A stretch of 64,000 nucleotides of DNA from Methylobacterium sp. Leaf117. GTDB taxonomy: Bacteria > Pseudomonadota > Alphaproteobacteria > Rhizobiales > Beijerinckiaceae. Of the stretch, positions 44,941 to 54,330 are shown piece after piece (the first letter of the stretch is position 1; every line of letters begins with the position of its first letter). The notes under the pieces are model-generated. The model made no database searches and was not told the origin of the DNA. It was given only the letters and a program-made list of their open reading frames with translations. Made by a program: the position numbers and the translations under genes. The stretch is taken from the NCBI RefSeq assembly GCF_001422985.1, contig NZ_LMNL01000037.1, forward strand, positions 47,216 to 111,215, written 5' to 3'.

Positions 44941-46434
44941 ATGAGCACGCCCCGTATTCCCCGTGAAACCCGGCCCGCCGGTAATGAATCGACTCGCGGC
45001 GGCAGCCCTGCCGGCCTGGAGCCGCTTGCGGTGCTGCCGGTCTTCGTGCCGCTTCAGGGCAAGCGGGCCGTGCTGGCCGGCTCGAACGGGGGTGCGCCCT
45101 GGAAGGTGAAGCTGCTCGCCGCCGCCGGGGCCCACGTGGACGTCTATGCGCCGGAGCCGAGCGACGAGCTGCGCGCCGTGCCAGGCGAGATCGTCGCGGG
45201 CTCCGTGACCCTGCATGAGCGCCCATGGCATCCGGACGACCTCGCTGGGTCCGCTTTCTGCATCGGCGCCATGGAGGACGAGGCGGACTGTGTCGCCTTC
45301 GTCACCGCCGCCCGGAAGACCGGCGCCATCGTCAACGCAGTCGACCGGCCACATCTCTGCGACGTGAAGTTCGGCGCCATCGTCAACCGCTCGCCCATGG
45401 TGGTGGGCATCTCCACGGAGGGTGCCGCCCCGGTCTTCGGCCAGACTGTGCGCGCTCGGATCGAGGGCATGCTGCCGCGCGGGTTCAAGGCCTGGATCGG
45501 CGCCGCCCGCGACTGGCGCGAGGAGGTGACGAGCCGCTTCCATGGCTTCTCGGACCGCCGCGCTTTCTGGGAGCGCTTTACCGATCGCGCCTTCGCGGAG
45601 CCCGATCGCACGCCGACCGCAACCGATCTCGCCGAGTTGCTGGGCGAGACCGAGGCCGCGCCGAAGGGTGGCGCGGTAACCCTGGTGGGCGCCGGACCCG
45701 GCGATGCTGAACTCCTCACCCTCAAGGCGCTGCGCGCGCTGCGCAACGCCGACGTGATCCTCTACGACGATCTCGTGGCGCCTGAGATCCTCGACTATGC
45801 CCGCCGCGAGGCCCGCACCATGCTGGTGGGCAAGACCGGGCATGGCCCCTCCTGCCGCCAGGACGACATCAACGCGCTGATGGTGCAGTTGGCCAAATCC
45901 GGCAAACAGGTGGTACGCCTGAAATCCGGCGACCCTCTGGTGTTCGGGCGGGCCGGCGAAGAGATCGATGCCTGCCGCGCCGCCGGCATTCCCGTCAGCG
46001 TGGTGCCGGGCATCTCGGCCGCGCAGGGGGCCGCGGCTTCCCTCTGCGTCTCGCTGACGAACCGCGACGCGGCGCGGCGCCTGCAATACGTCACCGGACA
46101 CGACCGGCGCGGGGCGCTGCCCGAGGATCTGAACTGGGGTGCACTCGCCGATCCGAGCGTCACCACCGTAGTCTACATGCCGAAGAAGACGCTGGGTGTC
46201 CTGCTGGAGCGGGCGATCGCCGAGGGGCTCGCACCGACGACCCCGGCCCTCCTCGTCTTCAACGCCACCCGTCCGAACCAGCAGGTGGTGGAAGCCAGCG
46301 CGGCCGACCTCGCCGACCGGGTCGAGGCCTCGGGCCATGAAGGGCCAGCCCTGCTCATGGTTGGCGAGGCCCTGCGGCGGATGGGTGCGGCGGCAGCGAT
46401 CGCCGCGATCGAACCGGGCAAGCTCGCGATCTGA
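44941..46434 (+). CDS. cysG: siroheme synthase CysG
   Basis: 497 residues, three activities in one chain: S-adenosylmethionine uroporphyrinogen III methyltransferase, precorrin-2 dehydrogenase and ferrochelatase. The N-terminal NAD-dependent part (about 35-210) shows VLAGSNGGAPWKVKLLAAAGAHVDVYAP and CDVKFGAIVNRSPMVVGISTEGAAP. The C-terminal methyltransferase (about 245-495) shows VTLVGAGPGDAELLTLKALRAL, RLKSGDPLVFGRAGEE and SCLTNRD-like SLTNRDAARR. It supplies siroheme for NirA and is located just after nasA, 39 bp away, so it belongs to the locus. The first ~30 residues are low complexity. Confidence 0.95.
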   Translation: MSTPRIPRETRPAGNESTRGGSPAGLEPLAVLPVFVPLQGKRAVLAGSNGGAPWKVKLLAAAGAHVDVYAPEPSDELRAVPGEIVAGSVTLHERPWHPDDLAGSAFCIGAMEDEADCVAFVTAARKTGAIVNAVDRPHLCDVKFGAIVNRSPMVVGISTEGAAPVFGQTVRARIEGMLPRGFKAWIGAARDWREEVTSRFHGFSDRRAFWERFTDRAFAEPDRTPTATDLAELLGETEAAPKGGAVTLVGAGPGDAELLTLKALRALRNADVILYDDLVAPEILDYARREARTMLVGKTGHGPSCRQDDINALMVQLAKSGKQVVRLKSGDPLVFGRAGEEIDACRAAGIPVSVVPGISAAQGAAASLCVSLTNRDAARRLQYVTGHDRRGALPEDLNWGALADPSVTTVVYMPKKTLGVLLERAIAEGLAPTTPALLVFNATRPNQQVVEASAADLADRVEASGHEGPALLMVGEALRRMGAAAAIAAIEPGKLAI

Positions 46435-46548
46435 GGACAGGCAGTCCGCAAGCCAGCGGTCCGAATGTCCGGCGACGGTTTGGTAGATTGCCCGGGGGCG
46501 GCGCCTGTGGTCTGAAGCCGCCATCTCCCTCGACTGCAAGGCCGTCCC

Positions 46549-47130
46549 ATGCGTCGCACGCTCCTGCCCCTCCTCGCCTTCGTGGTCGGCCTCGTAGGGC
46601 TCTGCGTCGCTGCCTTCGTGGTCTTGGCGCCGCGGACCCAGGAGGCCGGGACGAGCAGCGTCGGCGGCCCCTTCACCCTGACCAACCAGGACGGGCAGCG
46701 CGTCACCGAGCGTGACTATGCGGGCCGGACGCACCTCGTGTTCTTCGGCTTCACCCACTGTCCGGACGTGTGCCCGACGACGCTGCAGCAGATCGGCGAC
46801 GTGCTCCAGGCCCTCGGGCCGAAGGGGAAGGACACTCGCGCCCTGTTCATCGCCGTCGACCCCGAGCGCGATACCCCGGAGGCCTTGAAGACCTACCTGG
46901 CGAGCTTCGATCCGCGCATCGTCGGCCTGACCGGCTTGCCCGAGGAGGTGAACGCGGCGGTGAAGGCCTACCGGGCCTATGTCCGCAAGGTGCCGACCAA
47001 GGATGGCGACTACACCATGGAGCACACCGCCCTCGTCTACGTGATGAATGGCCAGAACCGCTTCCTTAACGCCCTCAATCTCGCCCGCCCACCCCAGGAG
47101 GCAGCGGCCGAACTCGCCAAGATGCTGTGA
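46549..47130 (+). CDS. SCO family protein
   Basis: 193 residues with an N-terminal membrane anchor (about 5-28) and a thioredoxin-like domain. FFGFTHCPDVCPTTL places the copper-binding cysteines at 71 and 75 and the partner histidine at 159 (MEHTALVY). All three copper ligands are present. SCO proteins deliver copper to the CuA site of cytochrome oxidase or protect against oxidative stress. No cox genes lie near, so which role applies is not visible. Start at 46549. Confidence 0.92.
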   Translation: MRRTLLPLLAFVVGLVGLCVAAFVVLAPRTQEAGTSSVGGPFTLTNQDGQRVTERDYAGRTHLVFFGFTHCPDVCPTTLQQIGDVLQALGPKGKDTRALFIAVDPERDTPEALKTYLASFDPRIVGLTGLPEEVNAAVKAYRAYVRKVPTKDGDYTMEHTALVYVMNGQNRFLNALNLARPPQEAAAELAKML

Positions 47131-47198
47131 GCGCCTTGGCCTCACGCTGACGCGGAACGGCGCACGCGCCGGCCTTCTCTCTCTGCCCCGGAGCGACC

Positions 47199-48083
47199 AT
47201 GACCGTCCTGTCGGCCTTCCCGATCACCCCCTCGAACGCCGATGGCCAAGTCGACCTCGGTGCCCTGCGGACCATCCTGCAGCCCCTGGTGGAGGCGGGC
47301 GTCGGCTCGATCGGCCTTCTCGGCAGCACCGGCACCTATCCCTTCCTGGCGCGCCACCAGCGCCGCCGGGCCGTGGAGGCTGCCGTCGAGGCGGTGGCGG
47401 GCCGGGTGCCGCTCCTCGTCGGGGTCGGCGCCCTGCGCACCGACGAGGCGGTGCGGATGGCCCAGGACGCGAAGGGTGCCGGAGCCCAGGCCGGCCTCCT
47501 CGCGGCCATGTCCTATACGCCCCTGACCGAGGACGAGGTCTTCGAGCATTGTGCGACCGTGGCGCGGGATTCCGGCCTGCCGCTCTGCCTCTACGACAAT
47601 CCGGGTACCACCCATTTCCGGTTCACCCCGGAACTCGTCGGCCGCCTCGCCCGTGTTCCGGGCATCGTCGCGGTGAAGAGCCCGTCCCCCGAGCCGGAAG
47701 CCGCGGCGGAACACGTTCGGGTGCTGCGCGCCGCGGTGCCGGCCGAATTCACCCTCGGTTACAGCGGCGACTGGAACGCGGTCGAGGCGCTGCTGGCGGG
47801 CGGCGAGGCCTGGTACAGCGTCTTTGCCGGACTGTTCCCGAGGTCCGCTCTGGCGATCACCCGCGCGGTCGAGGTCGGGGATGCGGCCGAGGCGCGACGC
47901 CTCAACGCCCGGCTGGCACCGCTCTGGGAGCTGTTCCGGACGTTTTCGAGCCTGCGGGTCGCTTATGCCTGTGCCAATCCTCTCGGACTCTGCCGAGCGG
48001 AGCCGCCGCGCCCGATCCTCCCCGTGACCGAGGAGGTCCGGCGGCGGATCGCGGACACGCTGGCGACCCTCGAGCTGAGCTGA
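47199..48083 (+). CDS. DapA-family (dihydrodipicolinate synthase-like) aldolase
   Basis: 294 residues with the N-acetylneuraminate lyase fold. The Schiff-base lysine is K160 in GIVAVKSPSP, the catalytic tyrosine Y132 in LCLYDNPGTT, and SIGLLGSTGTYPFLAR carries the GxxGE-like phosphate/carboxylate loop in variant form (GSTGTYP). The variant loop and lack of a nearby lysine operon suggest a DapA paralogue with a different keto acid substrate rather than true DapA. It converges with the glycosyltransferase gene 12 bp away. Confidence 0.85.
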   Translation: MTVLSAFPITPSNADGQVDLGALRTILQPLVEAGVGSIGLLGSTGTYPFLARHQRRRAVEAAVEAVAGRVPLLVGVGALRTDEAVRMAQDAKGAGAQAGLLAAMSYTPLTEDEVFEHCATVARDSGLPLCLYDNPGTTHFRFTPELVGRLARVPGIVAVKSPSPEPEAAAEHVRVLRAAVPAEFTLGYSGDWNAVEALLAGGEAWYSVFAGLFPRSALAITRAVEVGDAAEARRLNARLAPLWELFRTFSSLRVAYACANPLGLCRAEPPRPILPVTEEVRRRIADTLATLELS

Positions 48084-48095
48084 CCGCGCTCCTCT

Positions 48096-49958
48096 TCAAC
48101 GCGGATGCAGGGCACCGGAGCGGGAGGTGCGGGCGAGGCCGTGCTCGGTCTTGTTCCAGCGATTCGGCGCGCGGATGAGTTCGATCAGGCCCGCCCAGGC
48201 GGCGAGGCTGACGAGCAGGAAGTACACCGGCATCCAGGGCACGACCGCCAGGAGGTCGAACCACTCGCGTCGGACGCAGCCGAGGGCGGCGGGCAGCAGC
48301 ATGGCCAGCAATCCGGCGATGAACAGCGTCACCGACGCCCCGGCGGGAAGGTTCGCCCAGAAGCCGCCGGGCGCCGGGAATCCGCTCCATACGAAGAGCG
48401 CGAAGTCGTAGGCCGCCCGGCCCATGAGGAACGGATAGACCAGACCGGAGATCACGGTTCCGGGAACCAGCGCGATGGCGCCGAGCGTACCGAGGATGCC
48501 GAGCTGGCGGGCCGTGTCGCGCGGCGCCCGCGCATGGGTGAGGCTGGTCTGCAGGAAGCCCTTCATCCAGCGGGTGCGCTGGTGCAGCCAGGGCCGGAAT
48601 GCCCGAGGCGCCTCCTCCAGCGTATCGCTGGGCAGGTCCGCCACGTGGTAGCCCGCCCGGGCGAGGCGGATTCCGAGATCGGCATCCTCGGTGACGTTCC
48701 ACGCATCCCAGCCGTGCAGGCTTCGGAGAATGTCGGTCCGGAAATGGGTCGAGGTGCCTCCGAGCGGAATCGGAATGCACCAGGAGGCGAGGGCGGGAAT
48801 CAGGACGTCGAACAGCGCCGCATACTCGATGGCGAAGCACTGGGTGAGGCGGCCGTCATCCATGTTGTCGATGACGAGGCGGCCCTGCAGGCAGGCGACC
48901 TTGTGGGACGCCTGGGCGAAGCGGGCCGCCGCGGCGCGGAGCTGATTCGGATCGGGAACATCCTCGGCGTCGTAGACCACCAGGCAGGCTCCGCGCGCCA
49001 GCGGTAGGGCGGCGTTGAGGGCACGCGGCTTGGTGCGGGGCAGTCCCCCCGGCACCCGAATGATCTCGAACCGGGCCGGCAGCGCGGCCGCCGCCAGGGC
49101 GTCGCCGGTCTCCGTGTCGTCGGCCTCGATCACGAGCTTGATGTCGAGCTTCGCCACCGGATAGTCGAACCGCGCCAGGGCTGCGATGAGGCGCGGCACA
49201 ACCCGCGCTTCGCGATGGAGCGCCACCAGCACGGTGTAGACCGGCAATGCCGTATCCGGCAGCCGCGCCTCGGGGACCGGATCGGGCTCGACGGCAGCGG
49301 CGGCGATGCGGAACGTCACCATGACGAGAAAGCCGAGCTGCACCACGGTCCAGGTGCCGATCAGGATCGCGCCGGGGATGAACTCGGCTCCGAGATACGC
49401 CGCCCCGAACATCAGCCCCACGAGGGCGAGGCGCGGCCCCTGCGTCCCGGACTCGAAGGCCCAGTCGGGGCGATGCCGCTGGAGGCTGTCGGCGGCGTAG
49501 GTCGCGATCCCGGTGGGGTTGGCGGCAAAGACCGCATCGCGCAGGGCACGCGGCGTCGTGATGGCATAGCCTTCGCCGTCGGCGGTGCCATCGCATAGGA
49601 GCGCCGCGATGGCGGGTCCGCGCGGCGCGCGCACGAAGGCTGCCGGCCCTGGCCACGCCAGGGGGGCGAGGCCAGCCACGAGGCTGTCGGGATAGCAGGT
49701 CCCATCCCCGAGCCGCAGGAGGTCGCCGACGAGGAACGGAACGCCGAGGGCCAGGGCGAGCCGGCGGTAATAGGTCTCTTCGCCGATCAGGTCCGCGTGG
49801 ATCAGCGCGGTGGCGGCGTCGGTGCCGCAGGCCCGAGCCAGGGCGGCGGCCTCGGCCAGGCGTTCCGGGTCAAATCCCTGCCGGGCCAGGAACGCGATCT
49901 CCGGCGGAAGCGCAGCATTCCCGCCGCCGGGAGCGCTGAAGCCGAGCAGCGACACCAC
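48096..49958 (-). CDS. family 2 glycosyltransferase with N-terminal GspE_N-like domain
   Basis: 620 residues. N-terminal ~95 residues (LPPEIAFLARQGFDPERLAEAAALA, LGVPFLV) resemble the GspE/MshEN N-terminal domain, which binds cyclic-di-GMP in some proteins. After two helices comes a GT2 domain: VYTVLVALHREARVVPRLIA, IEADDTETGDA, YDAEDVPDPNQLR as the DxD-type site, and a cellulose-synthase-like QRTRWMKGF motif; three or four helices follow. Likely adds sugar to an exported polysaccharide. The start is a GTG at 49958 with GGGAGG exactly 6 bp ahead. The divergent gene starts 43 bp away. Confidence 0.8.
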   Translation of the reverse strand: MVSLLGFSAPGGGNAALPPEIAFLARQGFDPERLAEAAALARACGTDAATALIHADLIGEETYYRRLALALGVPFLVGDLLRLGDGTCYPDSLVAGLAPLAWPGPAAFVRAPRGPAIAALLCDGTADGEGYAITTPRALRDAVFAANPTGIATYAADSLQRHRPDWAFESGTQGPRLALVGLMFGAAYLGAEFIPGAILIGTWTVVQLGFLVMVTFRIAAAAVEPDPVPEARLPDTALPVYTVLVALHREARVVPRLIAALARFDYPVAKLDIKLVIEADDTETGDALAAAALPARFEIIRVPGGLPRTKPRALNAALPLARGACLVVYDAEDVPDPNQLRAAAARFAQASHKVACLQGRLVIDNMDDGRLTQCFAIEYAALFDVLIPALASWCIPIPLGGTSTHFRTDILRSLHGWDAWNVTEDADLGIRLARAGYHVADLPSDTLEEAPRAFRPWLHQRTRWMKGFLQTSLTHARAPRDTARQLGILGTLGAIALVPGTVISGLVYPFLMGRAAYDFALFVWSGFPAPGGFWANLPAGASVTLFIAGLLAMLLPAALGCVRREWFDLLAVVPWMPVYFLLVSLAAWAGLIELIRAPNRWNKTEHGLARTSRSGALHPR

Positions 49959-50000
49959 GCGCGACCTCCCGAGAGCCCGAGGATGTGCTAGGGAGACGCG

Positions 50001-50924
50001 GTGAGCCAGACCGCATCCACGCACAACTCGTGCGCCACATTTACAACTTCCGCGCGCGATGACCGGAAGGCAAGGCGTCGGCGGAGCCGAGTCACTGCTT
50101 TCATCCTGGGTGCAGCGCTGATCTGCGGCGGGAACGCCCCGACCGCACGAGCCGACGGCGTCTCGATCCCGAACTTCTGGAACCCGCGCTCACGCCAGGA
50201 ACGGATGGAATCACAGCCGGGTACGCGCACGGTCCGCTTCCTCACCGACGACGACTTCCCGCCGCTGCATTTCGCCGGACCGGACGGCTCTCCCACCGGC
50301 TTCGTCGTGGAACTCGCCCGGGCCGTCTGCGAGCGGCTCGCGATGTCCTGCACGGTCCAGGCCCGCCGCTTCGACACCCTCCTCGACGCCCTGGCCGACC
50401 GGCAGGGGGACGTCGTCGCCGCCGCGATCCCACTGACTCCGACCCTGCGCGCGCGCTTCCTTGCCACCCGTCCGTACTTCCGCTGGCCGGCCCGCTTCGT
50501 CGCGCGCACCGACAAGGGCCTGCCGGTTCCCTCCGCCGCGGCCCTGGCCGAGAAGAGCGTCGGCGTGGTCGGCGGCAGCGCACACGCGGCCTACCTGACG
50601 GCCTTTTTCCCCAAGGCGGCCGCGAAGCCCTTCACCGACCTCGCCACCGCCGAGGCGGCTCTGCGTCGGGGCGAGGTCGACTACGTTTTCGCCGACGGGC
50701 TCAACCTCGCCCTCTGGATCGGCGGCGTCGAAGCCGCGGGCTGCTGCGCCTTCCTAGGCGGCGACTACCTCGAGAACCGCTATTTCGGTGAGGGCATCGG
50801 CCTCGTCACCCGCTCCGACGACCCCGTCCTGTCCCGGGCGCTGGACGACGCGCTGCAGCGACTGTGGGACGAAGGCAAGTATGCGGAGCTGTATCTGCGG
50901 TTCTTCCCGGTGAGCCCGTTTTAG
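50001..50924 (+). CDS. family 3 solute-binding protein
   Basis: 307 residues with an N-terminal basic segment, a signal-anchor-like helix (about 32-48) and a periplasmic binding fold of the extracellular solute-binding family 3 (RFLTDDDFPPLHFAGPDGSPTGFVVELARAV, DALADRQGDVVAAAIPLT, GVVGGSAHAAYL, LWDEGKYAEL). Ligand unknown; a polar amino acid is usual. No permease or ATPase is adjacent. Start GTG at 50001 has AGGGAG 5 bp ahead. It ends overlapping the LytTR gene (stops share 3 bases). Confidence 0.85.
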   Translation: MSQTASTHNSCATFTTSARDDRKARRRRSRVTAFILGAALICGGNAPTARADGVSIPNFWNPRSRQERMESQPGTRTVRFLTDDDFPPLHFAGPDGSPTGFVVELARAVCERLAMSCTVQARRFDTLLDALADRQGDVVAAAIPLTPTLRARFLATRPYFRWPARFVARTDKGLPVPSAAALAEKSVGVVGGSAHAAYLTAFFPKAAAKPFTDLATAEAALRRGEVDYVFADGLNLALWIGGVEAAGCCAFLGGDYLENRYFGEGIGLVTRSDDPVLSRALDDALQRLWDEGKYAELYLRFFPVSPF

Positions 50925-51760
50925 AGAGGGGTGGACCTCCCACCCCCAACGTCTTTCTCGGACGCTGCGCGAATTCGGGTCGGATCATTCCTCGATAGCC
51001 AACCCGCGTCCTTGAGATGAATCACGGCGGAGCGGGCGACGGGGGCAACAACACCGTTTGAGAGATGCAGTCGCATCGCCCGTGAGGTGCCCTCGATGGA
51101 CACGACGGCGTCACGTGCCACCCACCACGAACGGTGAATCCGCAACCCGGGGATGTCGACACTCTCCATGGCGCGGGTCAGCGGCATCAGGACCAGATCC
51201 GAACCCTGAGGCGTGTGGACGCGGACATAATGATCCTCCATCTGCAAGGCCAGAACGTTGCCCGCCAGGAGGCGGCGGGGCGGAGCAACGATGGACGGAT
51301 CCCCTGGAGAAGTGGTCTCGGATGGCCCGATACGGCGCCGATATGCGCGTTCGGCTATCCCCATCGCGATCAGCCCGAATGTGCTGACCTGTGCGAACCA
51401 TAGGGACCAGGGCAGTTCCAGCATCTTCAGGTCGGGCCATAACCAGAATGCCAACGCGCGGGTGATCGCTGTTTCTGCAATGCCGGCGAGCAACGTCACG
51501 ATGAGGAGAACGGGCCATCTGTAGCGACGCTCCGGCGGCGCAAGGAGCCCGACAGCCGCAAAGGCCGCGCCGTAGAGAACAAAGCCGATCAGCATCGCTG
51601 CGATCCAATAGGCAGCCCGCGCGATCAATCCAGGGTTGAGATAAGTACCAAAGGGACCGAACACGGCGAGCAGGGCACCCGCACCGGCAGCGACGCCAAC
51701 ACCCTTCAGCAGCCGTGCGTGCGGCAGGCTCATCGCGCCGAGAAAGACGGGACCAGTCAT
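50921..51760 (-). CDS. membrane-bound LytTR transcriptional regulator
   Basis: 279 residues. Four membrane helices (about 13-145) followed by a cytosolic LytTR DNA-binding domain (about 165-260), with the characteristic NVLALQMEDHYVRVHTPQGSDLVL and LRIHRSWWVARDAV. This lets one protein sense at the membrane and bind DNA. A GGAGG site lies exactly 5 bp before the ATG at 51760; an in-frame ATG at 51808 would add 16 residues. It is divergent from the alpha/beta hydrolase gene, so it may control that gene. Stops overlap with the upstream gene by 4 bp in convergence. Confidence 0.88.
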   Translation of the reverse strand: MTGPVFLGAMSLPHARLLKGVGVAAGAGALLAVFGPFGTYLNPGLIARAAYWIAAMLIGFVLYGAAFAAVGLLAPPERRYRWPVLLIVTLLAGIAETAITRALAFWLWPDLKMLELPWSLWFAQVSTFGLIAMGIAERAYRRRIGPSETTSPGDPSIVAPPRRLLAGNVLALQMEDHYVRVHTPQGSDLVLMPLTRAMESVDIPGLRIHRSWWVARDAVVSIEGTSRAMRLHLSNGVVAPVARSAVIHLKDAGWLSRNDPTRIRAASEKDVGGGRSTPL

Positions 51761-51897
51761 GAGAACCTCCAGCCCGATGCAGTCGCGGACCAAAGCCTGG
51801 ACGCCCATCGGCGAACCCGCTGGCCTACTCGCGAAAACCGGCTTTGAGGACCGATCCTGACATCGTCACGGTGCGGTGCCCATACCGGAGTCCAACG

Positions 51898-52920
51898 ATG
51901 CCACTGCACTTCATCCTGACTGCCCTCCTCGCCACCACCTCACTGCACTTTGCCCTGGCGGCCCTGATCGCCGGCGCCACCTTGATATCCTCCGCCCGCG
52001 CCCAGGGGACTGGAGCCGGCTTTGAACGTCAGGTCTCTAGCGACGGCGTCGAGATTGGCATCTGGTATCCTGCGGCCGGCCGGGACTCGCCCCATCGGCT
52101 CGGCCTCTTCACCCACGAGGTGGTCCAGGGAAGCTCCCCACTCCCGGGTCCTTATCCGATGATCGTCATGTCGCACGGAACGGGAGGTGACTTCACGGGT
52201 CACGCCGACACCGCGGTGGCGCTGGCACGTGCCGGCTTCATCGTTGCAGCCCTCACGCATCCCGGCGACAACTGGCGGGATAACAGTCGCGCCACGCACA
52301 TCGAAGAACGCCCAAGGGCACTCAGCCGCCTGATTACCTATATGCTCGCGGACTGGCCGGGCCATGCCGGCATCGATCCCGAAAGGATCGGTGCATTCGG
52401 CTTTTCCTCAGGCGGGTTCACGGTTCTGGCCGCTGTCGGCGGTCGCCCCGATCTCACGCGCTTGACGGAGCATTGCGCAGCCCATCCCACCTTCTTCGAC
52501 TGCAACCTGGTTAAGGCTCAACCGCACGTCTCAATCGGGGCATGGCCCGACATGCGGGATCCGAGGATCAAGGCAATTGTGATTGCGGCACCGGCATTGG
52601 GTTTTACCTTCGATCGCGCAGGTGCCGCCGCAATCCGGATTCCCGTGCAGCTGTGGCGAGCGGACGACGATACAGTTCTGCCGCCACGCATTTACGCGGA
52701 TGCGGTGCGCGCCGCACTGCCCATTCCGCCTGAGTTTCACGCTGTCCCGGGCGCTGGCCACTTCGATTTTCTGGCGCCTTGCACCGTCCCCTCCGTGATG
52801 CCGATGATCTGCAGCAGCCAGCCCGGCTTCGATCGAGCCGCATTCCACCGCGCATTCAACACGAACGTGGTTCGATTCTTTCGGCGGAGCATCGGCATCG
52901 ATGCAAGGAGCGCCCCTTAG
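51898..52920 (+). CDS. secreted alpha/beta hydrolase (dienelactone hydrolase-like)
   Basis: 340 residues. Sec signal at the N terminus (LALLIAGATL-type hydrophobic core with cleavage after SARAQ, about residues 20-36). The fold has the oxyanion region MIVMSHGTGGD, nucleophile elbow GAFGFSSGGF with the catalytic serine, and acid/His segments DDDTVLPP and PGAGHFDFL. Family members hydrolyse esters; no specific substrate can be read. The ATG at 51898 has CGGAG 7 bp ahead. Divergent from the LytTR regulator across 137 bp. Confidence 0.88.
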   Translation: MPLHFILTALLATTSLHFALAALIAGATLISSARAQGTGAGFERQVSSDGVEIGIWYPAAGRDSPHRLGLFTHEVVQGSSPLPGPYPMIVMSHGTGGDFTGHADTAVALARAGFIVAALTHPGDNWRDNSRATHIEERPRALSRLITYMLADWPGHAGIDPERIGAFGFSSGGFTVLAAVGGRPDLTRLTEHCAAHPTFFDCNLVKAQPHVSIGAWPDMRDPRIKAIVIAAPALGFTFDRAGAAAIRIPVQLWRADDDTVLPPRIYADAVRAALPIPPEFHAVPGAGHFDFLAPCTVPSVMPMICSSQPGFDRAAFHRAFNTNVVRFFRRSIGIDARSAP

Positions 52921-53163
52921 CGCCAGATTCTGATCGAGCGGGATCGTTTCCTGTTCCAGGCAGCATAGGCCTCCAGGACATCGAAGAACGCTGACGAGAC
53001 CCGTCACTCCCATTGTGCATTCCTGCGGGCAGGACCGGCGGTCAGATCACCACGATTGTCTTCGACACCCCCTATCGAGGCTGCAAGCCGGGATTCAGTG
53101 TGGTCAGGATGCCGATCGCCGCGAAGGCCGATTGCAATACTCTTCGCGCCTCGTCCGTGAGCC

Positions 53164-54330
53164 TCAGTCGCGCAGCCTCCCCGCCCCGGCCGCGACGCCG
53201 AGGAGGAGGACGGCTACCGCGAGGAAAGCCCAGGTCAGGCTGGTGGCGTGGGCCAGGATTCCGATGGCGGCCGGGCCGGCGAGCACGCCGGCATAGCCCA
53301 GGGTGGTCACAGCGGGAATCGCCAGGGCGGCGGGCATCGAGGCTTGCCGTCCGGCGGCGGTGAACAGCACCGGCACGATGTTGGCGCACCCCGCCCCCAC
53401 CAGGGCATAGCCCAGGAGCGTCACCGGCCAGAGCGGCACGGTCGTCACCAGGACGAGCCCGGCGGCTGCCAGCAGGGCGCCCAGGACCACGATGCGGCGG
53501 CGGCCGAGCCGGTGCACGAGACCGTCGCCGGTGAGCCGGCAGAGGGTCATGGTCAACGAGAAGGCCGCGTAGCCGAGGCCGGCCTGGGCTGGCGCAAGGC
53601 CCCGCTCCTGGATCAGGAAGATGCCGCTCCAGTCCAAGGCCGACCCCTCCGTGAGGAAGACCACAGAGCACAGGAGGCCGATCACCAGCACCGGGCCGCG
53701 CGGCACCGCGAAGGCCGGGCCGCGTGATCCGCCTTCGCTGGGCAGAAGTCCCGGCAGGGCGGCAAGGAAGGCGACCGCGATGCCGGCGACCACCGCCAGT
53801 GTCGCGGCCGGCGGTGTCAGGCCGAGGCTCAGGAGGGCGCTGAAGCCGGCGGCGCCCACGATGCAGCCGAGGCTGTAGAGCCCGTGGAAGCCCGACATCA
53901 TCGGCCGCCCGGCGCGGCGCTCCACCACCACCGCTTGAAGATTCATCAGGCAATCGAGCAGGCCGAGCCCGATCCCGAGCCCAATCAAGGCGACGGCGAG
54001 GACCGCGAGATCGGTGGCGCGGGACAACGCCAACAGCGCCGAACCGGTGGTGACGACGGCGAGCGTCAGAACCGGGCGGACACCGAAGCTTTGTGCGAGA
54101 GCGCCCGCCATCGGCATCGTGGCGAGGGAGCCGATGCCGAGACAGAGGAGAAGCAGCCCAAGGGTCGCGTCGTCCAGGCCGGCCCCGGCCTTCACGAGGG
54201 GGACCAGAGGCGCCCAGGCCGCAACCCCGAACCCCACGATGAGGAACAGCAGGCGCGTGGCACGAATTTCGGGGGCGCCGTTCATCCGCATATGCGGACG
54301 GGCGATCGCGGATCGGGGGTTCGACGTCAT
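53164..54330 (-). CDS. major facilitator superfamily transporter
   Basis: 388 residues, about 12 membrane helices. It follows the drug/sugar efflux-like pattern, with the loop RAGRPMMSGFHGLYSLG (the conserved GFHG motif of the YbjJ-like group) between helices 4 and 5 and GDGLVHRLGRRRIVVLG at the second-half loop. Substrate is not known. Start at 54330; later in-frame ATGs at 54291 and 54285 are alternatives. It is divergent from lysK across a 352-bp gap. Confidence 0.85.
   Translation of the reverse strand: MTSNPRSAIARPHMRMNGAPEIRATRLLFLIVGFGVAAWAPLVPLVKAGAGLDDATLGLLLLCLGIGSLATMPMAGALAQSFGVRPVLTLAVVTTGSALLALSRATDLAVLAVALIGLGIGLGLLDCLMNLQAVVVERRAGRPMMSGFHGLYSLGCIVGAAGFSALLSLGLTPPAATLAVVAGIAVAFLAALPGLLPSEGGSRGPAFAVPRGPVLVIGLLCSVVFLTEGSALDWSGIFLIQERGLAPAQAGLGYAAFSLTMTLCRLTGDGLVHRLGRRRIVVLGALLAAAGLVLVTTVPLWPVTLLGYALVGAGCANIVPVLFTAAGRQASMPAALAIPAVTTLGYAGVLAGPAAIGILAHATSLTWAFLAVAVLLLGVAAGAGRLRD

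Noticed and set aside
42088..47145. A 1685-codon open frame on the minus strand across nasA and cysG
   Set aside because: It is an antisense frame of GC-rich coding DNA; the plus-strand genes have clear family motifs and the antisense protein has none.
47199..48083. True dihydrodipicolinate synthase (lysine pathway)
   Set aside because: Catalytic Lys and Tyr are present, but the GxTGE-type loop reads GSTGTYP and no lysine genes are adjacent; only the family is claimed.
53072..53163. Minus-strand text LTDEARRVLQSAFAAIGIL resembling the end of a winged-helix regulator
   Set aside because: Too short, with no start or DNA-binding part; the frame runs into the MFS gene out of phase. Could be a decayed remnant, not claimed.
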